A stretch of DNA of 64,000 nt from Encephalitozoon hellem ATCC 50504 (lineage: Eukaryota; Microsporidia; Unikaryonidae): positions 103,644 to 167,643 of the forward strand of contig NW_004057897.1 in NCBI RefSeq assembly GCF_000277815.2, written 5' to 3'. The translations under genes and the position numbers were made by a program. Positions 51,099 through 58,811 of this stretch are shown piece by piece (position 1 is the first letter of the stretch; each line of letters opens with the position of its first letter). Below the pieces are notes generated by a model, which saw nothing but the letters and a program-made list of their open reading frames with translations, ran no database searches and was not told the DNA's origin.

Positions 51099-51509
51099 AT
51101 GAATGTAAGGCCGAGAAAGTCTGCATCAAAATATTCCTTTGAGCCAAAGATTCCTCAGAGTCAAGAGTTGTTTGAGGTAGAGGAGGAGCAGGTAGCAAAA
51201 AAAGAGTTTATGCTTGAGAGCCAGGGAGAATACACGCCGAGATCGATGGGCCAAGACACTGCTCTCGAGCATCCTTTTATTCTTGGAGAGCAGGAAGGGC
51301 TTCTACTCACTCTCCCCCGTGATGTATCCATGTCAAAAATAGTTGTTTATGAAGACGGAAGCTGTGGGTTAAAGATTGGAGATGAGGTGTTCCCGATGTC
51401 TGCAAGATTCGTTGGGGAGTCCTTAGTGGTCGAGCACAAGGAGATGGCATATGGCATTGGTAGTGCAAAGTTCCAATTAACTCCACAGCTTCAGGAGTTC
51501 AAGAAGTAG
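51099..51509 (+). CDS. RNA polymerase III subunit RPC4/Rpc53-like
   Basis: A 136-aa protein. The C-terminal half resembles the conserved end of Rpc53/POLR3D: GLLLTLPRDVSMSKIVVYEDGSCGLKIGDEVF corresponds to LP-GK-GK+-V-+SG-+-L-+G, followed by SARFVGESLVVE and AYGIGSAKFQLTPQLQEF like the -G-+--K-++-PD-E-L end. The long basic N-terminus of yeast Rpc53 is missing. With Rpc37 it would form the TFIIF-like part of Pol III. The start follows GGGCCC (51091-51096). The call is moderate. Confidence 0.6.
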   Translation: MNVRPRKSASKYSFEPKIPQSQELFEVEEEQVAKKEFMLESQGEYTPRSMGQDTALEHPFILGEQEGLLLTLPRDVSMSKIVVYEDGSCGLKIGDEVFPMSARFVGESLVVEHKEMAYGIGSAKFQLTPQLQEFKK

Positions 51510-51539
51510 GAAGTTATAGAAGAATAAACAACATAGGGT

Positions 51540-51962
51540 TTAATATCCAAATATGTTCTTGATTATCAGATCATAACAGATCTTTCCATCTCCATCCGGG
51601 TTTAAGATGTTCAAGAGCTCCTCAATCTCTTCTTCAGTGAATTTGTTCTCTCCAGAAGAAAGAATCTGCACCAGCCTTCCAGCATCGATGTGAGACGTGT
51701 TATCTACGTCAAGTCTCCTGAAGGATTTCTGCAGTTCTTCGCGTGTTATTTCCCTTTCCCTTATCCTTTCGCATATGTCTACTAGCTGGCTGAAGTCAAA
51801 TGTCTCTCCGGGAATAGAAGCAGTGAGCTCTTCTGCATAGCTTTCAGACACGATGTATCCTGCAAATCTCAGAATGTCTCCCAGCTTTTGTGTAGAAACT
51901 TTTTCTGTGGGTGTTTCTGCAAATAGTTGGTAAACCTTTTGAAGGCGTTTCATCTCCTCCAT
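51540..51962 (-). CDS. EF-hand protein, calmodulin/myosin light chain type
   Basis: A 140-aa protein of the calmodulin superfamily: four helix-loop-helix units with LQKVYQLFAE and EELQKSFRRLDVDNTSHIDAGRLVQIL, then EEEIEELLNILNPDGDGKICYDLIIKNIFG. Loops 3 and 4 (DVDNTSHID and NPDGDGKIC) lack the glutamate at position 12, and the first two are degenerate, so calcium binding is probably lost or weak. This fits a myosin light chain better than calmodulin or centrin. The start at 51962 follows CCCC. Confidence 0.75.
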   Translation of the reverse strand: MEEMKRLQKVYQLFAETPTEKVSTQKLGDILRFAGYIVSESYAEELTASIPGETFDFSQLVDICERIREREITREELQKSFRRLDVDNTSHIDAGRLVQILSSGENKFTEEEIEELLNILNPDGDGKICYDLIIKNIFGY

Positions 51963-52168
51963 CCCTCTGGGGTATATTCCTGAATCATTTTGGACTTGGA
52001 TAGATGAATAGAAGGTGTAAACCTGCTGCCTGGTACTGGCAGTAAACAAAAAAACCCTTCGTTTAAATCAAGGCACTACTTTTGATTTCTCAGAAGTATT
52101 TTTCATTCTAGCTCTAGATTAATTGGCTTAAGAAATTACCCAAACAAACCTTATAGGCTAAGAATCAA

Positions 52169-53407
52169 ATGAGGAGACTAAACATTGCAATGGTATCGGA
52201 CTTCTTCTATCCATCCATGGGCGGTATAGAAACACACATAAAGTATCTGAGTGAAGAGTTGATTGCCATGGGCCACAAAGTTATAGTCATCACGCATAGA
52301 ACCGGGGATCTTGCTGGCTGTAGAATGGTGGGGACAATCAAGGTTTATTTTCTTGACATTCCTGTTCTATGCAGGAATACAACATTTCCAAGTCTTTACT
52401 CAAATTTTCCATTGTTCAAAGAAATCTTCGATAGTGAAGAAATAGAGATAGTCCATGGCCATCAAACGATGTCGAATATGTGTATTGAGGGACTATTTCA
52501 TGCAAGAACATTGAATCTCAAGACAGTAATTACAGATCATTCAATATTTGAGGTGGGTCCTTTTGAAAACATTGTTGTCAATGCTTTATGTCGCCTTGCA
52601 TTAAAGAACATAGATAGATGTATATGTGTGTCGTATACATCCAAAGAAAATACTCACATCAGAACAATGATTCCCCTCGAGAGAATTCATGTCATTCCAA
52701 ATGCAATAGTTTCTGATATATTCTGTCCAAGAGAGGAAAGATGCTCTGACCAGAAAACTGTTGTGGTTGCATCCAGGCTCGTGTTTAGGAAGGGGATAGA
52801 CCTGCTTATTGGAGCAATCCCGTTGATCTGCAAAGGAGATCCAAACGTCCGTATCATTATAGTGGGTGATGGGCCCATGAAGGAAGGAATCGAGCAAGTA
52901 CTGGATGAGAATGAATTGTATGATAGAGTAGAGATAATGCATGAAGTTGACCACGAGAAGGTTGGGGATATAATGAGAAGGGGGGATGTTTTCCTCAACA
53001 CATCCCTAACAGAAACCTTTTGCATAGCCATAGTTGAGGCTGCCTCGTGTGGTCTCCATGTAGTTAGTACCAATGTTGGTGGAATAAGCGAAGTATTGCC
53101 TCCAGACATGATAACATTTAGTAAAATCACGTCTGAAGACCTTGCTGAAAAGGTATTGATAGCTTTGAGAAAGAGCAACCACAATCCTCAGGACTACAAC
53201 AAGAGGCTCAAAGACATATATAATTGGAAGAGGGTAGCAAAGATGACCGAGAAAGTATACATGAATATTGAGCAGACCTTCCTGAGCTACAGAAACAGGA
53301 GAGAGCTATACAGGGGAGTCACCGGATTTCTCTCAAGACTCATGATAACAATAGAATACTTGTTTCTTTTTTTTATAGCCCAAAGAATAGATTGTAGAGA
53401 AGAATGA
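52169..53407 (+). CDS. GPI3: GPI-GlcNAc transferase catalytic subunit (PIG-A)
   Basis: A 412-aa GT4-family glycosyltransferase that makes GlcNAc-PI, the first step of GPI synthesis on the cytosolic ER face. AMVSDFFYPSMGGIETHIKYL, HGHQTMSNMCIEG, TDHSIFEV and VIPNAIVSDIFCP are PIG-A blocks. The EX7E motif is in TETFCIAIVEAASCGL followed by VSTNVGGISEVLP. A C-terminal membrane segment is at about 380-402. Other GPI genes in the window are GPI8, GPI18 and PER1. Start at 52169; no CCC is directly adjacent. Confidence 0.95.
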   Translation: MRRLNIAMVSDFFYPSMGGIETHIKYLSEELIAMGHKVIVITHRTGDLAGCRMVGTIKVYFLDIPVLCRNTTFPSLYSNFPLFKEIFDSEEIEIVHGHQTMSNMCIEGLFHARTLNLKTVITDHSIFEVGPFENIVVNALCRLALKNIDRCICVSYTSKENTHIRTMIPLERIHVIPNAIVSDIFCPREERCSDQKTVVVASRLVFRKGIDLLIGAIPLICKGDPNVRIIIVGDGPMKEGIEQVLDENELYDRVEIMHEVDHEKVGDIMRRGDVFLNTSLTETFCIAIVEAASCGLHVVSTNVGGISEVLPPDMITFSKITSEDLAEKVLIALRKSNHNPQDYNKRLKDIYNWKRVAKMTEKVYMNIEQTFLSYRNRRELYRGVTGFLSRLMITIEYLFLFFIAQRIDCREE

Positions 53408-53427
53408 TATTCAATCCATTAGACATT

Positions 53428-54705
53428 TTATTGAAAACTAAAATCTGCAGGAAGTTCCTTGATGGTAGTGTTATAGAATCTTTCGATTGCTTTAAGATTC
53501 TTCAGCTCGTATTCATAAACAATGTTTATAGCTATTCCCTTTCTTCCGTATCTTCCAGACCTTCCTATCCTGTGGATATAGGTACTCTTTCTCTCAAATG
53601 ATGGCACATCCAAACAGAACACTACAGAAAGGTTCTGAATATCAATTCCTCTTGAAAGTAGCCCAGAGGAGATTAGGCATCTTGCAGTTCCTCCTCTGAA
53701 CCTGTTCAATGTTCTTTCTCTCTCAGCCTGTGTTAACTCTGCAGATATAAGCTCGCACTCCCACTCATGTTTAATCAACCAATCATAAACTATCCTAGCA
53801 TCCTCTTTGCTATTGATAAACACAATTGACTGTCCTAGACGTTGCTTACGGAATATATCATATAGAGTCACAAGTTTGGGAAGCAGATAGTCTTCTCTTC
53901 CCTTTCTGAATGGAGGCTCCTTCTTTAAATCAATGAAGTACTGCCTTATCCCCTTAAGTGTTTGGTCGTTATATCTCAGATCAATTATAACAGGGTTGAT
54001 GAGAATTTCCTCACTAACCCTAAGCTCCTCTTCGTCATATGTTGCGGAGAACATTGCTATCTGCACCTCATCCTTGTTTGTAATTCTTCGGAATATAGAC
54101 TTCACCTGCTCCTGGAATCCAGCCTTTAACATTTCATCAGCCTCGTCAATCACAAATAACTTAATGTTGTCCATGTTCAGCTCGTTTATGTTAATCATAT
54201 GCTCTACCCTTCCAGGCGTTCCGACAACAATATGTGGGTTTTTTTCCAGTGCCATCTTGTCTGCAGATATTGGGCTTCCTCCAGAAAGTAGGGCCACTCT
54301 TGCACCCATAAAACATCCAAGATCCTCAAACCTTGCCGCGTTTTGTGCTGCGATCTCCCTTGTAGATGCAAGAACAAGGATTTGGGTGACATCCTGGCTC
54401 ATATCACATATTTGAAGCGCCGCTACAGCAAATGCGCCGGTCTTTCCAGTACCACTCTGTGCTTGTGCCCTTATATCTCTCCCATCTATTATCGGCTGAA
54501 TGGCAGCCTTTTGAATAAAAGATGGTGTTTCAAATCCTATACCATAGATTCCTTTTAGCAGATCTTCTTTTAAGCCATAGTCCTCCCACGTGTCAAACAT
54601 TCTAATTTGAGATGAATCGCTTCTCAAATCCTCGAAGTCCTTGATCTCTGCGTTACTACCTTTCAAGTTTTCAAAATCTTCCGCGTTCTCTAGCGCTTGT
54701 TTCAT
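53428..54705 (-). CDS. DEAD-box RNA helicase eIF4A/eIF4A-III type
   Basis: A 425-aa DEAD-box ATPase with all motifs: Q motif IGFETPSFIQKAAIQPII, AQSGTGKTGAF, a modified Ia (ASTREIAAQ where PTRELA is usual), VGTPGR, DEAD, SAT, SRGIDIQ and HRIGRSGRYGRKG. Spacing and the FDTWEDYGLKEDLLKGIYG start fit the eIF4A group. Whether it is translation eIF4A or eIF4A-III/Fal1 is open; the 45-aa charged N-terminus is normal. The start at 54705 is set by CCCC and AAATTT just upstream. Confidence 0.92.
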   Translation of the reverse strand: MKQALENAEDFENLKGSNAEIKDFEDLRSDSSQIRMFDTWEDYGLKEDLLKGIYGIGFETPSFIQKAAIQPIIDGRDIRAQAQSGTGKTGAFAVAALQICDMSQDVTQILVLASTREIAAQNAARFEDLGCFMGARVALLSGGSPISADKMALEKNPHIVVGTPGRVEHMININELNMDNIKLFVIDEADEMLKAGFQEQVKSIFRRITNKDEVQIAMFSATYDEEELRVSEEILINPVIIDLRYNDQTLKGIRQYFIDLKKEPPFRKGREDYLLPKLVTLYDIFRKQRLGQSIVFINSKEDARIVYDWLIKHEWECELISAELTQAERERTLNRFRGGTARCLISSGLLSRGIDIQNLSVVFCLDVPSFERKSTYIHRIGRSGRYGRKGIAINIVYEYELKNLKAIERFYNTTIKELPADFSFQ

Positions 54706-54720
54706 AGGGGTAAATTTTTC
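54706..54720 (-). promoter_or_regulatory. AAATTT plus CCCC start signal of the eIF4A gene
   Basis: On the minus strand AAATTT (54712-54717) and CCCC (54707-54710) lie within 15 bases of the ATG at 54705. It is the same layout as at ribosomal protein genes, in line with high expression of a translation factor. Confidence 0.65.
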
Positions 54721-54806
54721 TCTAAATAATTTCTTTTTCTTCAATGTCTTTCACAGACTAGATACACATAGATCCTTAGATATGCTCTTCAGAGGAGAAT
54801 CCCCTA

Positions 54807-54989
54807 ATGGCCCTATCCCTTCAAGAAAGAAAGTCAAAGATTCTCAAGAGGCTGGAGTTTACCCTTGAAAACACCCACACCATCATATGTGACATAAACA
54901 ACAAATTAGAAAGGATAGTTGGCGACTCAGAGGTGCTCGAAAGAACTGCATGTGCTTATGAAATATGGTCCAGAAAAAATGCCTCCTGA
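54807..54989 (+). CDS. 60-aa protein, DASH/Dam1 subunit Dad1-like
   Basis: A 60-aa helical protein with CCCC just before its ATG (tcccctaATG). The pattern ERKSKILKRLEFTLENTHTI, then NNKLERIVGDSEVL and a final YEIW recalls Dad1 (R--LI--I---L----N-LN--LE--I-+G-EFE-+--LW). Dad1 is a small subunit of the DASH ring that couples kinetochores to microtubules. The likeness rests on a short helix and needs a profile search. It is divergent from the eIF4A gene and lies 87 bp before the permease gene. Confidence 0.6.
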   Translation: MALSLQERKSKILKRLEFTLENTHTIICDINNKLERIVGDSEVLERTACAYEIWSRKNAS

Positions 54990-55076
54990 GATCCTCAGCA
55001 ATTTCAATAAAGTCCTTTGCTTCATTATCCGATCTGAAACGTCTCAAGCTCAAAACCATATGTGTGGGCCGTAAAC

Positions 55077-56243
55077 ATGGCCACGACACTGGCTTCTGGA
55101 TACGTTACACTTCTCAAAACATCCATAGGCAGCGGAATCCTTTCATTTCCATACCTATTCAAAACGTATGGAATCCTCACAGGTATTGCATTAACAATGA
55201 TATCAGGCTTTTTCTCCGTGTTAGGCCTTATTCTCTATGCGATTTGTAGTCAGGAACTAGGAAGAACGGCAACCTTATCAAGGCTTGCTACAGAAAGCAT
55301 GCCATACACAAGGATAATAGTAGACTTCTCAGTATTTCTCAAGTGCTTTGGAGTTGCCCTTTCATATCTCATAATCACAAGGCAGCTTCTCCCTGTCCTG
55401 ATAGAAACAATATTCGGTGTTTCAATGCTGTCAGATCCAAACATTTCTCTTTTGGCATTTATATCGTGCATAGGTCCCTTTGCCTATTTTGACAAGCTTG
55501 ATAGACTCAAATATACCTCTTTCTGTGGAGTTATTGCAATAATCGTAGTGGTCATTGCATCGTTTTACAGATATGAATACACTCCTGTTTCCACAACAAT
55601 CAAAGTAGAGTACTTCGTTCCATTTTCTTATTCATGGATGGGCGGGTTTGGGAAGTTTGTGTTTTCATTTACTTGCCACCAGAATATATTTGCAATCCAC
55701 TCTGAGATGGAAGATAATTCCTTCCCAAGAATGAAGCGCCTCATATACATGGTTGCTACATCTGCTGCTGTGATATATATTTCTTTTGGGATACTAAACT
55801 ACCTTCTCTATGGAGACAAGGTCAAGGACAATGTCTTAGAAAACTATCCAAACGACGTCCTGGCCTCAGTAGTAAGAGGACTTTACATAGTGGTTATGGG
55901 CGTCTCGTATCCACTCCAGGTAAACCCTTGCAGAAACCACCTCATAAACATCATTTCATTCTCGCAGAACTCAAGAAAAAGGCTTCTAAGATTCATCGTC
56001 ACAACAGGTATTATCATATCGACATGTCTGCTAGCCGTCTCAGGAATGGGTCTTGGGATAATATACTCTGTCATAGGTTCAACGGCCTCGACATTCATGT
56101 GCCTAATATTTCCTGCTCTTTTCTATTTCAATATGAGCATCACAAAGCCAAAGGGATTGGTCATCATGTCCTATTTGGCATTCCTGTTTGGGGTCTTTGT
56201 CTTTACCACATCCCTTTTCAGCACCATACTTCGTAACATTTAG
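55077..56243 (+). CDS. Amino-acid permease of the AAAP/SLC36-38 family
   Basis: A 388-aa transporter with about 11 spans. TLLKTSIGSGILSFPYLFKTYG is the hallmark first span with the unwound G-G-L-P motif. Later spans include CIGPFAYFDKLDRLKYTS and the FSFTCHQNIFAIHSEME block, which matches the F-CH-N-F-I--EL segment of vacuolar or plasma-membrane amino-acid transporters. It probably imports amino acids from host cytosol or moves them across an internal membrane. Only the first ATG is considered; GGG lies 10 bases upstream. Confidence 0.9.
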   Translation: MATTLASGYVTLLKTSIGSGILSFPYLFKTYGILTGIALTMISGFFSVLGLILYAICSQELGRTATLSRLATESMPYTRIIVDFSVFLKCFGVALSYLIITRQLLPVLIETIFGVSMLSDPNISLLAFISCIGPFAYFDKLDRLKYTSFCGVIAIIVVVIASFYRYEYTPVSTTIKVEYFVPFSYSWMGGFGKFVFSFTCHQNIFAIHSEMEDNSFPRMKRLIYMVATSAAVIYISFGILNYLLYGDKVKDNVLENYPNDVLASVVRGLYIVVMGVSYPLQVNPCRNHLINIISFSQNSRKRLLRFIVTTGIIISTCLLAVSGMGLGIIYSVIGSTASTFMCLIFPALFYFNMSITKPKGLVIMSYLAFLFGVFVFTTSLFSTILRNI

Positions 56244-56294
56244 ATTGCGTGACTTAGGCTTAAGGATTTATATTCCCTTTGTTTTTGTCTAAGA

Positions 56295-56996
56295 ATGGAT
56301 CTGAAAGAAATAGAGAGATACTTCAACAAGAAAAGGCAGTACTTGACTAAAGAGGAATACAAGACAATCATCGGTGCATTAAAGAAGCTCGATATTGCAG
56401 AAAAGGCTTCAAACAAACATCTGGCTGAGGAAATGAAGAACAAAGGGAACGAGGAGTATAGTAATGGAGACTTCCAATCTGCCATAGACTCTTACACTCA
56501 GGCCATTATTTATGATCCGACAAACGTAGTTTGCTTTTCAAACAGAGCCGCAGCATATTCAAAACTCGGAATGACGGAAAATGCAATTGAGGATTGCGAG
56601 AATGGATTGAAAATTGATGATAAGTTTGTAAAGCTATACATAAGACTTGGGATGCTATATCTTAACAAAGATAAAAATAGGGCATACCACATTTTCAAAA
56701 AAGGACTAGAGATTGACCCAGAAAACAAAGCTCTCAAAAGGCAGCTCGATCTTCTTGATAAAGAAGTGTCTAATGTCTCTTTGGAGAACACTCAAGCCTC
56801 TTCTCTGGATGACATGATCAAGAATATGGGAATGGAGGGTTTCAAAGACAACAAAATCGATTTCAATTCACTTTTTAGCAATAAGAATATCAAAGATGTC
56901 TTTGACACAGTTATTAAGGACAAGTCCCCCAGTGACCTTATGAATATGGTTAAAGATATGATCGGCGCAATGGGAAGCCAAGACATCAAAAAATAA
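56295..56996 (+). CDS. SGT2: TPR co-chaperone Sgt2
   Basis: A 233-aa protein. Three TPR units lie at about 46-150 (AEEMKNKGNEEYSNGDFQSAIDSYTQAI, CFSNRAAAYSKLGMTENAIEDCENGL, VKLYIRLGMLYLN). An N-terminal helical part would dimerise and bind Get5, and the C-terminal Met/Asn-rich part (MGMEGFKDNKID, MVKDMIGAMG) binds hydrophobic tails. Sgt2 passes tail-anchored proteins to the GET pathway; candidate clients here are the SNARE-like and Sec61-beta-like proteins. Confidence 0.88.
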   Translation: MDLKEIERYFNKKRQYLTKEEYKTIIGALKKLDIAEKASNKHLAEEMKNKGNEEYSNGDFQSAIDSYTQAIIYDPTNVVCFSNRAAAYSKLGMTENAIEDCENGLKIDDKFVKLYIRLGMLYLNKDKNRAYHIFKKGLEIDPENKALKRQLDLLDKEVSNVSLENTQASSLDDMIKNMGMEGFKDNKIDFNSLFSNKNIKDVFDTVIKDKSPSDLMNMVKDMIGAMGSQDIKK

Positions 56997-57392
56997 AATT
57001 TTCCTAATGACATCAACTTCAAAACAAACAACAAAGACATTAGACGAAAATGTGGTTTCAAAACTATGAGAAGCACAAGAGTGCTCTCAACTCTCAAGAA
57101 ACCTTTATATCCCATGTGTGTAACGAATAGATGGAATCAACCAACATCCTGACTAAACATGGAGGCAAAAGCCAGGGTCCATTAGAATACTGAATTAAAA
57201 AGAAAGCACAACATTAATTTTTAATGAGGTTTCAAACATAAAGCAAAGAAGTCTGCATTCTTCTGTGAAATACCACCCGGAAAAGCATGGTTAAAGGGTG
57301 ATGTCAAAAAATGAGTCCTGTCATACACTCCGAGACGCTTTCATTGGTCCAGTAGAGTATATTTTCTTAGAGATTCTCACAATCCCTAGAAC
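56997..57392. other. 396-bp intergenic region
   Basis: Located between SGT2 and PER1. No ORF of 40 codons or more with a family or start signal is seen on either strand, and no tRNA or intron motif. A 20-codon + strand ORF at 57131 is too short to support. The sequence is A+T rich. A non-coding RNA cannot be ruled out. Confidence 0.5.
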
Positions 57393-58217
57393 ATGAAGTA
57401 TTGTTTCTGCAAATGCTTTGAAGAATCAAGAGATTTTGTGAAAACAGATCTTATTGACTGGATCTTTAACAGAGATGTAGACGAAAAAACTAGCAGCATG
57501 TGCCATCTTCTTTGCCTTAAGCTTACAAACAGTGGAAATATAAAAAGAAATGGTAGATGGGGATTCCAGCCAATTCTAGGAATGACAGAATTCTTCTCTG
57601 CACTCTTCTCGTTCATAAATCTTATAACAAACATATTTTGCTTCCACAGGATGTTGAAGAAACACTTAAGAGTTACAAGGCTAGGAAAACTCTATTACAT
57701 CCAGTATTATATATGCAATCTAGCATTCATTGCCAGCACACTTTTCCACATCCACGAAAACTCCTTCACGAGAAACTGTGACTATTTTCTTGCATTCTTA
57801 ACTATTCTTTTTGGATTCTATATGGCGCTTGTCAGAGTTATCCTAATAGTAAGTCCTTCCCTGGAAAGAGCAATAAGAACGCCACTCCAATCTGCCTTCA
57901 TCTTATTTTATGCATATCACATCTACAGAATGTCAAATATAGAGTTTGATTACGTTTACAACAAGATATCTTGTGCCATAATTATCACACTCACTCTCCT
58001 ATCGCACCTAGTAACATTTCTTAAGTATAGGAATATGAGCCATACCAAGAACATCTTGTTATTTACCTTTTTCTTCTTCCTTGCCGGAGCAATAGAAATT
58101 CAGGACGTACCACCATATGCTTATCTCATCGATTCCCATGCAATATGGCATTTAATATCCTGTATCTCGACACCTTTCTATCTCCTCTTCTGGAGCGGAG
58201 ATGTTTATATGCACTAA
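57393..58217 (+). CDS. PER1: Per1/PGAP3-like GPI phospholipase (CREST family)
   Basis: A 274-aa ER membrane protein with about seven spans. NGRWGFQPILGMTEFFSALFSFINL matches the GKWPF-R--GMQEP-SV-FS--N start of Per1/PGAP3. FHIHENSFTRNCDYFLAF stands for the FH-RD---TE--DYF-A catalytic-type block, and HAIWHLISCISTPFYLLFW matches the late HA-WH motif. These His and Asp residues define the CREST hydrolases. Per1 removes an acyl chain from GPI lipids during anchor remodelling. It lacks a clear signal peptide and the Cys-rich N-terminal domain of yeast Per1 (357 aa). The ATG follows CCC. Confidence 0.78.
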   Translation: MKYCFCKCFEESRDFVKTDLIDWIFNRDVDEKTSSMCHLLCLKLTNSGNIKRNGRWGFQPILGMTEFFSALFSFINLITNIFCFHRMLKKHLRVTRLGKLYYIQYYICNLAFIASTLFHIHENSFTRNCDYFLAFLTILFGFYMALVRVILIVSPSLERAIRTPLQSAFILFYAYHIYRMSNIEFDYVYNKISCAIIITLTLLSHLVTFLKYRNMSHTKNILLFTFFFFLAGAIEIQDVPPYAYLIDSHAIWHLISCISTPFYLLFWSGDVYMH

Positions 58218-58811
58218 TACAATACAATAAACGCATATTTACCTATTACTCGCACAGTTTTCATTGTAAATGTTTTGTGGTCAATAGTAAATCATTCCTT
58301 AGACCATAGAGACTAATCATGGTATAACCAAATATGGATTAGAAAAGCACAAAGGACTTTATTGATATTGAAGGAGAAAGATAAGATCCTGAAGATATTT
58401 ACCTTCTCAATAAACTAGACGCAATAAAATCATCAAAGGGCCTTCAGTTGCAAGTCGTTTCTCTCTAATAACAGCCTAGGATTCATCTTTCTTCCATACA
58501 TCTTATGAAAAATTATGGAAATTTTTAGATAGAAATATTAGAAAATCAAGCCTAAGACTATGGATTGATATAAAGTAGGACTAAATCTGCCTCATTCCTC
58601 CATTGTGTAGGAAATTGCCGTATGTGATTATGGGAGCCTTTACCAATACCCAAAATGGGATTCCTAAAGAGTTGTAGGGATGATAGGTGATTTATGTGGA
58701 AATGGAGGAAGCCCAATTATAAGGAACTGATTAATGGAGGATTTTAGGTGATAGGGAATGATGTACAGGAAAAGGAGATGAGTGTATTAAGCACCGAGGA
58801 AAGAGGAGGGG
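58218..58811. other. 594-bp gene-free boundary between core and subtelomeric-type genes
   Basis: An A+T-rich stretch with no ORF worth calling. From about 58600 the sequence becomes rich in G and A on the + strand (many GGA/AGG triplets), as in the downstream DUF1609-like genes. It may mark the edge of the conserved chromosome core. No tRNA, repeat or telomere-like array was seen. Confidence 0.55.

Noticed and set aside
57131..57193. 20-codon ORF in the SGT2-PER1 gap
   Set aside because: Too short, no intron or family to support it.
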